Shown one piece after another: positions 18,301 to 25,910 of a DNA stretch of 64,000 nucleotides (the stretch's first letter is position 1; each line of letters starts with the position of its first letter). Source of the stretch: Clostridia bacterium. GTDB taxonomy: Bacteria; Bacillota; Clostridia; Oscillospirales; Acutalibacteraceae. The stretch covers positions 57,889-121,888 of the forward strand of contig JAFTVI010000012.1 of assembly GCA_017465825.1 (NCBI GenBank), in the 5' to 3' direction. A program made the translations under genes and the position numbers. The notes under the pieces were generated by a model that worked only from the letters and a program-made list of their open reading frames with translations, ran no database searches and was not told the DNA's origin.

Positions 18301-21300
18301 GAAAATGCAGGATGAGTGTCAGGCTCATTCATTTTTTTTAGCAACGGCTCACCGTAAATCATCAGCGTTACTCTCTTTTTTGATTTTGTTCTGTTTTGTA
18401 TCTGAAAGCTGTTAAGCTGACAGGCGGCTGTGGGGTGAACGGTAACGGTCTGAGTGCAAATAAAGCTGTCATCCTGATTTTTGTAGCGTATACTTGTATC
18501 GGTCAGCTGTACGCTGACGTGCGGATTGCTTTTGTATGTGGGCGCATCCGAAAAGGGGAGTATTGTTTTACCGTTGTATTTAATTGCCGCAAAAATTCCG
18601 TCGGGGTAGTTCAATGGCTCTTTTCTGCATTTAAAAACGGATGTATTTCCGTACGCGGATATATTACAGCCTGTATCTGCGGCAAAAAGTGTCCATTTTC
18701 CGTTAGAGAATATTACCGAGTTGGGGGTTGTTGCAAAAATATTTTCATTTATTGTTTTTGAATTCTTGAATCTGTCGTGCAGAGAAGGCACTTCCTGCGT
18801 TCTTATATTTTTGCTGATTTTTGCATCCGCAGGAATTTTTTCAAGCAAAAGCTCCTGACTGCCGTACATCATATCGTCTGTAATAAATCTTCTTGCAAAG
18901 ATGTTGTCCGAAAGACAGTTCGCCGCCGCAAGAAAGCTCATTCCTATGTGATGTGACATAAAGCTGTTTACCGCGCAGAATTCACGGTTGTTGCAACGGC
19001 TCGGAGTGAAATCAATAGCCTCAATAAAGCCGTATTCGCCCACAGCTCCGTATTTTTCAATTTTTTTCAGATTCTTCATTGCAGAGTGAGGATTTTCGTA
19101 AAGGGTGAGAAATGTGGAGTACGGTGATATTACCGTTTCCTTGTTTCTGTCGTTTCTCAGGCTCAGCCACTTTACACCGTGCGCCTTGTAGCTGTAATTA
19201 AGGTTTGAGTCGAAGGCATAATAACAGCTTTCTGAAATTCCGTAGGGAATATTCTGACCTTTAACACGCTTTTTCTGGCAATGAATACAGAATTTCAGCG
19301 CTTCACTGCCCATTGTGTTCTGATAGCTCGGCAGAAAAATTGCAGGCATAAAGTATTCAAACATCGTTCCCGACCAGGACACAGGCCCTGCATATCTGCC
19401 GCTTTTTGACAGTGTTCTGCCCAATGCTTCCCAATGCTTTACGGGCACTTTGCCCGACGCAACGGCAAAGTAGCTCGTCATTCTCGCTTCACTCATCAGT
19501 AAATCGAAAAATGATGACGTCAGCATTTGATTCTGAACATCATATCCGATATGAAACAGATTCCTTTGATTGCTGTATAAAAAATCCAGTTCACAGGCAT
19601 TTATAAGTGCGTTGATTCTGCCTATAATGTCGCTCAGCTCAGGACATTCACCTGTGTACGTTTCAAGTCCGTTCCTCAAAGCAACCAGACAGCATAAAAA
19701 GTTTCCGCTGTCAACTGTTGAAATAAAACGCGGATTGAGAACTTCAAGAGTTTTTGTGCCGTACCAGTTGTAGAGGTTGCCTTTGTATTTTTCAAGCTTT
19801 TCTATCGTGTCGAGAGAATGTGTAAGCATACAGTAAAGTGAATACGAGTCAATAAAATCAAAATCCCTTGCCGCAAGAAACACGCACAGCATCAGGCCTA
19901 TATTTGTGGGTGAGGTTCTGTCCGCAACGGCGTAAACAGGTGAAAACTGCACGTTGTCGGGGATAAGATAATTATGCTCAAAAGTGTTGAACTTTTCGTA
20001 AAACCGCCACATTGAGGATACGTATTCACTAAGCTTTTTGCGCTCCTTTTCATTGAGCTGAGGCTTAAAATGCTTTTTATCTTTTGCGGAAAGAATCGAA
20101 AAGGGCAAATCAATTATAAATAAAATTCCTGCAATCTTCATTGCCGTGTTGCCGAAAATCAGAAGAATGATACCGAACATTGCCGGATAAACCGATTTTT
20201 TTGCAAGTGAAAGAGGGGTGTTTGTGCTTTCGCTATCAGCCGCAGTAGTCCATTCGAGCATATGTCTGCGGCTTATGAGCATTCTGTAAAGTGCGCGGAT
20301 GAGGGCATCTGCCGAGCAGACAGCATAGCGAACAAGCGTGACGGTTGATGTGAACGCTCTTAAAATGCAGGCGATCGCATAGGGTATGGTGTTTGAAAAA
20401 TAAAGCCTTGATATTATTGATATTCCGCCGTGGATGAGGGAGTGTATAAATGCGAAAAAATGTGATGCCGATACAGACAGTAATGCTGTAAGTGTTGCCG
20501 CCGTTGCCGCATTTTCAGGCATAAAAAAGGCGCAGATTATGCATATAACCGCAATCACGGGCGTAACGGCACGGCGTATATTATCAAAAAGCCACCACTT
20601 GCCAAGAGTGTCAAAGGCTGATTTGTAGCGTTCGTCGAACAGCAGCTGAATGTTCTGCATATCACCTCTTATCCAGCGGTGAAGCCTTTTGAAATAGGAA
20701 TTTTCGTTTGACGGAAAGGAATCGGTCAAAGCAACATTGCCTGCAAATGCATTACGCAGTACGATTCCTTCAAGAATATCGTGGCTTAAGATCTGCTCCT
20801 CGGGGAATCTGTCGGGAAGAAGCCTGTAATAGGCGTTCACGTCTATCAGCCCCTTGCCCGAAAAAATGCTTTTGCCGAACAGATCCTGATACCTTTCGCA
20901 AACAGTGTGGGAATATGCTGAAAGCCCGTTTGAGGGCGAAAATACAAATGAAAAGTGTGTTTTGTTTGCTGATTCAACACCTGTTTCCACTCTCGGTGAA
21001 ATGATGCCGTAGCCTTTTGTAACTCTCTGTTTCGACGGGGATATAACGGGGCGGTTAAAGGGATGTGATGCAATTCCCACAAGCGTGTTGAGAGTGCCCA
21101 CAGGCATTTTTGTGTCCGAATCAAGAGCCATTATATATTTTGCATCGGATAAGCTTTTTGCATCACCGTGAAGGGTTGAAAAATCGTGACTGTCACCCTT
21201 TATCAGCTTTACAAGTGAGGTTATCGCACCCCGTTTACGCTCGTGTGCGGTGTATGCGTTTTCCGTAACTGAAAAACGTCTGCTCCTTATTGCAAGCACA

Positions 21301-22379
21301 AATTTGTTGCTGTATTTTTTATTCAGCTCGTCCGCTACACGCTTCATTGCGTTTATGTCGGTGGTGTCGTTAGGGGAGTCAGGAGTTTTTGCTTCGGTTA
21401 AATCTGCAAGAATACAGATAACAGTATTGTCTTTGCAGTTGGACAGAAACAGCTTTCTCAGGTGGTCTGTCATATTTTTTGCCTTTGATGCCTGCGGCAG
21501 AAGTGTTGATATTGCAATTACTGTTTTTTCACTCTGCGGAATCTGCCTTGAATAATCCATAGACGGCAGTAGCTCTGTTTTTGCGGTTTTTGAAATTATA
21601 AAGTCTGTAATGAATTTAAGTGCTTCCCAAAGGGGAAAATATAACAGCGGCAGCAGATACCACGCTTTTAATACAAATGCAATCAACGCCGAGACCGCAA
21701 GCGGAAGTAATGCTTCAAAAAGAAGCATAAACCTGCCCGGAGTGTTGTTTTTGCTTTTGAAATCAAGATAAAAACCTATATGCCGGTTGTCCTGAATAGC
21801 CTTGTCCAGAGCTTCAACAGCAGTTTCTTCTTCGCTTTTGCCGTTTTTCAGTGACGCTTCATAAACGGCGTGACGGTACATTTCTTTCGTATGCTCAGTC
21901 ATACCTCTGTAAAGTCCCGCAGGGTCCTGACAAAGGAGCTTTTCCGTTATACAGCTTTCATACAGAATAAAGCTGAAGTCGGTTTCGTCAATGCGAATAA
22001 GAGATTTTATTGAATTTTCAAGTGTTTCATCATCATTACCCACACTTTCCGCCGCTTTGCCGATAAGCTCAGCCTTCAGAAAAAGAGCGAGATTTTCAAT
22101 TTCAACGGTTGAAAGCTTCTCATTGAGCAAAACTGCAATAATACCGTCGTCAGGGGGCAGAATTCCGTTTTTGCATATCTTTTCACACACAACGGGAGCC
22201 TGAGGATTTTTGAATTTAAGCCGTTTTGCATCTTTTATCGCACCTGAATAGTGCCTTTCTATTATATAGTAATTGTCCGTCAGCCAGTCACAGCAGGAAT
22301 TGCGGTTTTTCAGTCCGTCCCTGTAGGCTTTTGTCAGCACCGCCATATCGGCTTTTAATTTTCTTTCAATACCTTTCAC
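15309..22379 (-). CDS. Cyclic beta-1,2-glucan synthase-like protein (GT84-GH94)
   Basis: This 2356-residue protein is among the largest expected in such a genome. Order: N-terminal helical region; two membrane segments near 215-260; a GT-A-like transferase with the metal site ALDSDTKMP (near 420) and RWIRGDM (near 570); several membrane segments (about 590-690, 730-770); a glycoamylase-like (GH144-type) module near 800-1150; and paired GH94/GT36-type domains with GGDWNDSFNEVG (catalytic Asp near 2083). This matches NdvB/ChvB proteins, which make cyclic beta-1,2-glucan, though those are usually about 2800 residues. The GTG start is preceded by AAGGTGA. Function in a Gram-positive is inferred; it could instead make or trim linear beta-1,2-glucan. 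Confidence 0.87.
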   Translation of the reverse strand: MKGIERKLKADMAVLTKAYRDGLKNRNSCCDWLTDNYYIIERHYSGAIKDAKRLKFKNPQAPVVCEKICKNGILPPDDGIIAVLLNEKLSTVEIENLALFLKAELIGKAAESVGNDDETLENSIKSLIRIDETDFSFILYESCITEKLLCQDPAGLYRGMTEHTKEMYRHAVYEASLKNGKSEEETAVEALDKAIQDNRHIGFYLDFKSKNNTPGRFMLLFEALLPLAVSALIAFVLKAWYLLPLLYFPLWEALKFITDFIISKTAKTELLPSMDYSRQIPQSEKTVIAISTLLPQASKAKNMTDHLRKLFLSNCKDNTVICILADLTEAKTPDSPNDTTDINAMKRVADELNKKYSNKFVLAIRSRRFSVTENAYTAHERKRGAITSLVKLIKGDSHDFSTLHGDAKSLSDAKYIMALDSDTKMPVGTLNTLVGIASHPFNRPVISPSKQRVTKGYGIISPRVETGVESANKTHFSFVFSPSNGLSAYSHTVCERYQDLFGKSIFSGKGLIDVNAYYRLLPDRFPEEQILSHDILEGIVLRNAFAGNVALTDSFPSNENSYFKRLHRWIRGDMQNIQLLFDERYKSAFDTLGKWWLFDNIRRAVTPVIAVICIICAFFMPENAATAATLTALLSVSASHFFAFIHSLIHGGISIISRLYFSNTIPYAIACILRAFTSTVTLVRYAVCSADALIRALYRMLISRRHMLEWTTAADSESTNTPLSLAKKSVYPAMFGIILLIFGNTAMKIAGILFIIDLPFSILSAKDKKHFKPQLNEKERKKLSEYVSSMWRFYEKFNTFEHNYLIPDNVQFSPVYAVADRTSPTNIGLMLCVFLAARDFDFIDSYSLYCMLTHSLDTIEKLEKYKGNLYNWYGTKTLEVLNPRFISTVDSGNFLCCLVALRNGLETYTGECPELSDIIGRINALINACELDFLYSNQRNLFHIGYDVQNQMLTSSFFDLLMSEARMTSYFAVASGKVPVKHWEALGRTLSKSGRYAGPVSWSGTMFEYFMPAIFLPSYQNTMGSEALKFCIHCQKKRVKGQNIPYGISESCYYAFDSNLNYSYKAHGVKWLSLRNDRNKETVISPYSTFLTLYENPHSAMKNLKKIEKYGAVGEYGFIEAIDFTPSRCNNREFCAVNSFMSHHIGMSFLAAANCLSDNIFARRFITDDMMYGSQELLLEKIPADAKISKNIRTQEVPSLHDRFKNSKTINENIFATTPNSVIFSNGKWTLFAADTGCNISAYGNTSVFKCRKEPLNYPDGIFAAIKYNGKTILPFSDAPTYKSNPHVSVQLTDTSIRYKNQDDSFICTQTVTVHPTAACQLNSFQIQNRTKSKKRVTLMIYGEPLLKKMNEPDTHPAFSNMFIETEFIKDEKALIFTRKTDCKDNQLYIALGFHSKAEFEFSTDREQVLSSDTGIFDVFGNDFNSDSVSVDKCIALQLHFNLSAFSSHTRTLIMCAGQSKEEALGVLIKSRTAAVPSTAKCAPSVFAESSIEGIYAKKICERFLFGRSLPAEAVKASKINEGSRKDLWSTGISGDFPIVLVRCKKDDPTPVLPFVSLHGKLKNTSLLTELVFITDAPDGYTNKLKEAVMQAVTDSSVINKRAGIFILSINSLTRNGLSALTTAATVVYPENETDNADKKYVFSPLQPSEHSTDRNMFVKNGYIIGESTHLPWCHILSNRNFGTLISNTSLGYSWALNSRENKLSPWHNDTRRVINGEILFFRTDSGRYDLIKGSCAFFKNGKGEYYAVADGLNIRTCITVEGENLNKAVDVCIINDTDRERDVSLCYYWEPALGDFPQKQLFIKKEIGADRIILKNMYNDVFDGYTVLSCDRECTFSFDKASFLSNGASETDRNDCVIAKRRLHIQPKSSANVRFCLSYGKGIFSAVKMPYLRPKKVNENKIIIETPDKKLNDFFNDFLPNQIIGGRIFARTGFYQCSGAFGFRDQLQDAMAVAVTHPEILKTQILRCCAAQFVEGDVLHWFHQLYFGSRRFLRGVRTLYSDDLLWLPLAVSEYCRVSGDASILNLPVPYLSTPVLEKGETERFGEFTKSKHIASVYNHCINAITHACKFGEHSLALIKGGDWNDSFNEVGIGGKGESVWLTMFLSYTLKNFASLCNIKGDNNTADTMRKLSKKLLEAIDAHAWDNDRYLRCFYDDGTPMGAKGNSECAIDLLPQSWSVIAGMPDKDRCSTAVNTAYDQLVDKDSNIIKLFTPAFSKKSKTTGYVNRYPEGVRENGGQYTHGALWLAQAYFMLNDAERGYELLQILNPANKDTAQYKTEPYYLAGDVYSAKGMEGRGGWSIYTGSAGWFYRIVSEYMLGITKRGNIIKTNPRLPDELRESRVIIELNGNRKEFML

Positions 22380-22492
22380 AGTACATCACCTTAAATTGAA
22401 ATTTCAACGCAGTCTTTTACCCCTGAGTTTTCAGAGACGCCCGGATATTTATAATATTTTGTCCGAAAATGGTATGAATATTTAAAACGGTG

Positions 22493-22521
22493 TTGACGAA
22501 ACATCATTTTAGTGGTAAAAT
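22493..22521 (+). promoter_or_regulatory. Promoter of the yebC-like gene
   Basis: TTGACG, 17 bases, TAAAAT, about 33 bases before the ATG at 22555. Confidence 0.75.
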
Positions 22522-22554
22522 ATATGGGAATTTTTTATATATAAGGTGATTTTT

Positions 22555-23298
22555 ATGTCAGGACACTCCAAATGGAGCACAATAAAAAGGAAAAAGGAAA
22601 AGACCGATAATCAACGTGCCAAGGTCTTTACAAAAATCGGCAGAGAGATTGCAGTTGCAGTGCGTGAGGGCGGTCCCGACCCTGCGGCAAACTCAAAGCT
22701 TAAGGATATTATCGCAAAGGCAAAGGCTGCAAACGTTCCCAACGATAACATCGAAAGAATTATCAAAAAGGCGTCGGGCGACGGCGATGCAACCAACTAC
22801 GAGGAGTGCGTATACGAGGGTTACGGTCCCTGCGGTATAGCAGTTATCGTTGAAACCCTTACCGATAACAGAAACAGAACAGCAGGCGATGTACGTCATT
22901 ATTTTGATAAATACGGCGGAAATATGGGACAGGCAGGCTCTGTTATGTTTATGTTCAACCGTCAGGGAAATATCGTTATTGAAAAAGACGGCGTAGACGA
23001 GGATGCACTTCTTGAAACAGCACTTGAAGCAGGCGCAACTGACCTTATTACAGACGAGGATGAGGTTTTCCAGGTAAGAACCGAGCCCAACGATGTCGGT
23101 ACAGTCAACGATGCTCTTACTGCGGCAGGATACACAGCAATATCCGCAGAGGCAGAGTATATTCCCTCCACTTACACAAGACTTGACAATCCCGACGATA
23201 TCAAGGCTATGGGCAAAATGCTTGAAATGTTCGAGGATAACGACGACGTTCAGAGTGTATGGCATAACTGGGAAAATGAAGACGACTACGAAGGATAA
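22555..23298 (+). CDS. YebC/PmpR-family regulator or translation factor
   Basis: This 247-residue protein has the invariant start MSGHSKWSTIKRKKEK and typical blocks DPAANSKLKDIIAKAKAANV (near 40) and YEGYGPCGIAVIVETLTDN (near 85). The family comprises three-domain DNA/RNA-binding proteins; some members regulate transcription and others relieve ribosome stalling at proline-rich stretches. ATG 22555 is used rather than the frame start at 22546 because the family always begins MSGHSKW, with AAGGTGAT just upstream. The stop is directly followed by the hairpin ACAATAATTC / GAATTATTGT. Single-gene unit. Confidence 0.95.
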   Translation: MSGHSKWSTIKRKKEKTDNQRAKVFTKIGREIAVAVREGGPDPAANSKLKDIIAKAKAANVPNDNIERIIKKASGDGDATNYEECVYEGYGPCGIAVIVETLTDNRNRTAGDVRHYFDKYGGNMGQAGSVMFMFNRQGNIVIEKDGVDEDALLETALEAGATDLITDEDEVFQVRTEPNDVGTVNDALTAAGYTAISAEAEYIPSTYTRLDNPDDIKAMGKMLEMFEDNDDVQSVWHNWENEDDYEG

Positions 23299-23400
23299 AC
23301 AATAATTCAGAAAACAGAATTATTGTAATTAGCAGTGAGCAATTGAGGAAAAGGCTCTGTCTTTTGAATTGTTGCAGTTTATCAGTTAGTCTTATTGTAA
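23299..23400. repeat. Hairpin element E (truncated)
   Basis: The 10-bp perfect hairpin ACAATAATTC / GAATTATTGT (23299-23308, 23317-23326) abuts the yebC stop. It is followed by AATTAGCAGTGAGCAATTGAGG, a sequence shared in part with the element at 27413-27445 but without a matching right half. Probably a decayed copy. Confidence 0.55.
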
Positions 23401-23430
23401 ATTTGCACATAGTGAATTATACAAAAAATG

Positions 23431-23452
23431 CCGCCGGAACACCGGCGGTTTG
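23431..23452. terminator. GC-rich hairpin terminator
   Basis: CCGCCGG / CCGGCGG with the loop AACA, preceded by ACAAAAAA (a T-run on the minus strand) and followed by TTTGATG. It probably ends yebC transcription. Confidence 0.55.
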
Positions 23453-23470
23453 ATGTTGTAAAAATTTAAG

Positions 23471-23484
23471 CTCACACGTGTGAG
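23471..23484. promoter_or_regulatory. 14-bp perfect palindrome, candidate operator
   Basis: CTCACACGTGTGAG is a perfect inverted repeat 49 bp upstream of the -35 box of the secreted metallophosphatase gene. Its G+C content and symmetry contrast with the AT-rich surroundings. No regulator is assigned. Confidence 0.5.
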
Positions 23485-23532
23485 ATGTTGCATATGAACG
23501 TCAAACCTGTAAATATAGTCGGATATGTCAGA

Positions 23533-23561
23533 TTGACAAAAATTTCCCTGTGTGATATAAT
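23533..23561 (+). promoter_or_regulatory. Promoter of the secreted metallophosphatase
   Basis: TTGACA, 17 bases, TATAAT: a perfect consensus, about 33 bases before the ATG at 23594. Confidence 0.85.
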
Positions 23562-23593
23562 ATTATAATAAATTTAAGAGAGGAATGGATTTT

Positions 23594-25030
23594 ATGAAAA
23601 CAACTTCAAAGAAGCTTCTTTCCGTACTTCTTGCAGTTTTAATGCTTGCAACAACAGCAATTCCCTCATTTGCAATGAGCGATATTGCCTGGGATCTGGT
23701 ATGGGAAGGTGAAGATGCCGAAGCAGGCATTATTATGTTTGTCGGCAGTGATGAAACAGAGCGTAATTTCTCATGGTACAGCGATACTCAGAGTGAGCCT
23801 TATGTCAAAATAGCCAAGGATGTTCTTATGCTCAGCTCCTCAACCTTTAAGGGTACAAGCGTTGCTGCTCCCGACGGAGATTATGCCAACAAGGTTACCG
23901 TTTCAGGTCTTGAGGAAGGCACAACATACTTTTATCAGTGCGTAAGCGGCGATTATACATCTGCAGTTTACAGTTTTAAAACAGAAAGCGGCACGGATTT
24001 CTCAGCTATGTATGTTACCGACGTGCATATCACTCAGAATGACGATACAAAAGAAAACAGCCTTAAGGAAACGTCTTACAGATTCAGCGAAACTTATGAG
24101 GCAGCTCTTTCACAGAACAGCGACATTTCACTGATTCTTTCCACGGGTGACCAGGCAACGGAAGGTCTTGAGAGTGAGTACAAGGCATACACCGCATCAC
24201 CTCTGTTCAAGTCTGTTTCCATTTCAACAGCAATCGGTAATCACGACCGTAAGGGTGTTGCTTACAAGACATTTACAAATATGCCTAATGAGGATACGGA
24301 AACATCAGTTTCCTCCTATGTGGGTAAGGATTATTGGTTTGTTAAGGGTGATGTTCTCTTCCTTATTATGGATTCAAACAACGGTAACGGCGCAGACCAC
24401 GCAGCTTTTATTGAGCGTGCAATCGAAGCCAATCCCGATGTGAAGTGGAGAGTTATGGTTTGTCATCACGACCTTTACAGTGGCAGAATCCCTCACAGAG
24501 AGAGCGAAAACAAGCTTCTCCGTATGATATGGGGACCTATCGCCGATGAATACGGCATTGACCTTGTTCTTCTCGGTCACAGCCACTACTACACAGTAAC
24601 AAACGTCCTTTACAACAATAAGAACGTTACAGATTTTGCTCCCGAAATGGTTGACCCTGCAGGCACTGTATATATGGTATCCTGTTCACTCGGCAGACCC
24701 AGAGATGACGAAGAAATAGGTCTTAATGAGTGGGTTGGCTTTGATTACCTTACAGAAAATGCAACATATAACGTTCTTGACTTTACAAAGGATTCAATCA
24801 CCGTAAATTCTTACGAGCTCGGTGAGGATGAACCCTTTAACAGCTACACAATTACAAAGACAACCAATAACGGCGGACATCAGGAAACAGGCGCTCTGCA
24901 GTCGCTGTGGAACGGCTTTGTAAGAGGATGCGGTAAGATTTACGCATTGTTCAACAATATCGGCGTTTACTCAGACCTTAAAGAAGACGGCTACGATGTA
25001 GACTTCTTCGATTGCGTATTCGGTAAATAA
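23594..25030 (+). CDS. Secreted purple acid phosphatase-like metallophosphoesterase
   Basis: This 478-residue protein has a signal peptide (KLLSVLLAVLMLATTAIPSF, cleavage near residue 27). An N-terminal beta-sandwich (about 35-135, VSGLEEGTTYFYQCVSGDY) resembles the fibronectin-like domain of purple acid phosphatases. The two-metal phosphoesterase has all signature blocks: MYVTDVHI (DxH), STGDQATEG (GD), AIGNHDRKG (GNHD), VCHHDLYSG, and LLGHSHYYTV (GHxH). It would release phosphate from esters outside the cell. ATG 23594 is chosen because AGAGGA lies about 9 bases upstream; the frame start at 23585 is too close. Consensus promoter and a clean terminator make it monocistronic, possibly controlled at the palindrome 23471-23484. 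Confidence 0.9.
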   Translation: MKTTSKKLLSVLLAVLMLATTAIPSFAMSDIAWDLVWEGEDAEAGIIMFVGSDETERNFSWYSDTQSEPYVKIAKDVLMLSSSTFKGTSVAAPDGDYANKVTVSGLEEGTTYFYQCVSGDYTSAVYSFKTESGTDFSAMYVTDVHITQNDDTKENSLKETSYRFSETYEAALSQNSDISLILSTGDQATEGLESEYKAYTASPLFKSVSISTAIGNHDRKGVAYKTFTNMPNEDTETSVSSYVGKDYWFVKGDVLFLIMDSNNGNGADHAAFIERAIEANPDVKWRVMVCHHDLYSGRIPHRESENKLLRMIWGPIADEYGIDLVLLGHSHYYTVTNVLYNNKNVTDFAPEMVDPAGTVYMVSCSLGRPRDDEEIGLNEWVGFDYLTENATYNVLDFTKDSITVNSYELGEDEPFNSYTITKTTNNGGHQETGALQSLWNGFVRGCGKIYALFNNIGVYSDLKEDGYDVDFFDCVFGK

Positions 25031-25044
25031 GAAAAAATATCGCA

Positions 25045-25077
25045 AAAAGAATCCCAACCTTGTGTTGGGATTCTTTT
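25045..25077. terminator. Bidirectional terminator
   Basis: The 14-bp perfect stem AAAAGAATCCCAAC / GTTGGGATTCTTTT with a 5-base loop lies between the convergent phosphatase and HEPN genes. Confidence 0.85.
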
Positions 25078-25081
25078 GATG

Positions 25082-25483
25082 TTAATTGAATTTTTCTGTA
25101 AGATATTTTTCAACCGTGTTAACAAATTTTACTGCGTTGTGATACTGCTCTGTAACTTCTTCCTTTGATATCAGGTAAAAGTCATCATAATCACTGCCCT
25201 GACGTATTTCAACCAGACTGTCAATAATAAATGAAAGCTCTTTCGGCAGTATACCTGTTTTAAGATAATTTTTTCTGAACTCTGCTATTATGCCGGAATG
25301 CTTTTTTGAATCAAAACCGTCCAATGCAAGCACAGCTCTCATTGCGGCAAATACAGCATAATACGACCTGTTTGCAACAGTTTTGTAGTCACCTAATTCC
25401 ATTATCTGACCGGCAAAAGAAATCCGTTCTTTTGCTATATTCAATCGTGTTTTTGATAAGTTGATTTTTTCTTCAGACAGCAA
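25082..25483 (-). CDS. HEPN-domain protein of a HEPN-MNT pair
   Basis: This 133-residue all-helical protein carries the HEPN pattern VANRSYYAVFAAMRAVLAL near residue 40 and SKKHSGIIAEF near 60. HEPN proteins partner with minimal nucleotidyltransferases; in several pairs the HEPN part is an RNase toxin neutralised by AMPylation. The canonical R-x4-6-H nuclease motif is not evident here, so this looks like the accessory (PF05168-type) HEPN group and nuclease activity is uncertain. It starts with TTG overlapping the end of the MNT gene by 11 bases, with GGAGGG 9 bases upstream. Confidence 0.85.
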   Translation of the reverse strand: MLSEEKINLSKTRLNIAKERISFAGQIMELGDYKTVANRSYYAVFAAMRAVLALDGFDSKKHSGIIAEFRKNYLKTGILPKELSFIIDSLVEIRQGSDYDDFYLISKEEVTEQYHNAVKFVNTVEKYLTEKFN

Positions 25484-25814
25484 TCGGAATACCCTCCTTT
25501 TTTACTGCATCATAAAAGGGAACCGTTCCAAGATATTTATTGAATGTTTCAGTGTCCTTTAATGTAACGGTAATAACGATATCGTGTTCAAGACCAAGCT
25601 CGGATGTTAGCGCAATGAGAGGCTTTTTGTATGATGCAAGCTCCTCTCTTTCCACATCGGCAAGAACCATTATGTCGATATCGGACTCTGAATCATAATC
25701 ACCGCGGGCATATGAACCGTATAAAAGGGTGCTATCATACTTGTCACCGAATACAGATTTAGCTGTTCCGGCAACCCGCTGTAATATATATGTCAATTGA
25801 TTTTTTGTACACAT
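25473..25814 (-). CDS. Minimal nucleotidyltransferase (MNT) of a HEPN-MNT pair
   Basis: This 113-residue protein has the MNT signature LLYGSYARGDYDSESDIDIM near residues 30-50. GS and DxD are the nucleotide and metal sites of the pol-beta-like fold, which typically transfers AMP to its HEPN partner. ATG 25814 (MCTKNQLTYIL) has AGGGGGC 6-9 bases upstream; the longer frame to 25886 begins without a ribosome site and reads through AT-rich DNA. It overlaps the HEPN gene, so the two are one operon. It could be a toxin-antitoxin or an abortive-infection module. Confidence 0.87.
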   Translation of the reverse strand: MCTKNQLTYILQRVAGTAKSVFGDKYDSTLLYGSYARGDYDSESDIDIMVLADVEREELASYKKPLIALTSELGLEHDIVITVTLKDTETFNKYLGTVPFYDAVKKEGIPIAV

Positions 25815-25910
25815 AATACTTGCCCCCTGTGATTTTATTTTACCCCATAAACAATAAATAGTCAAGATTTTCTTGCAAGTTGACAATGTCTGTATTATGA
25901 TCTGCTGTTG

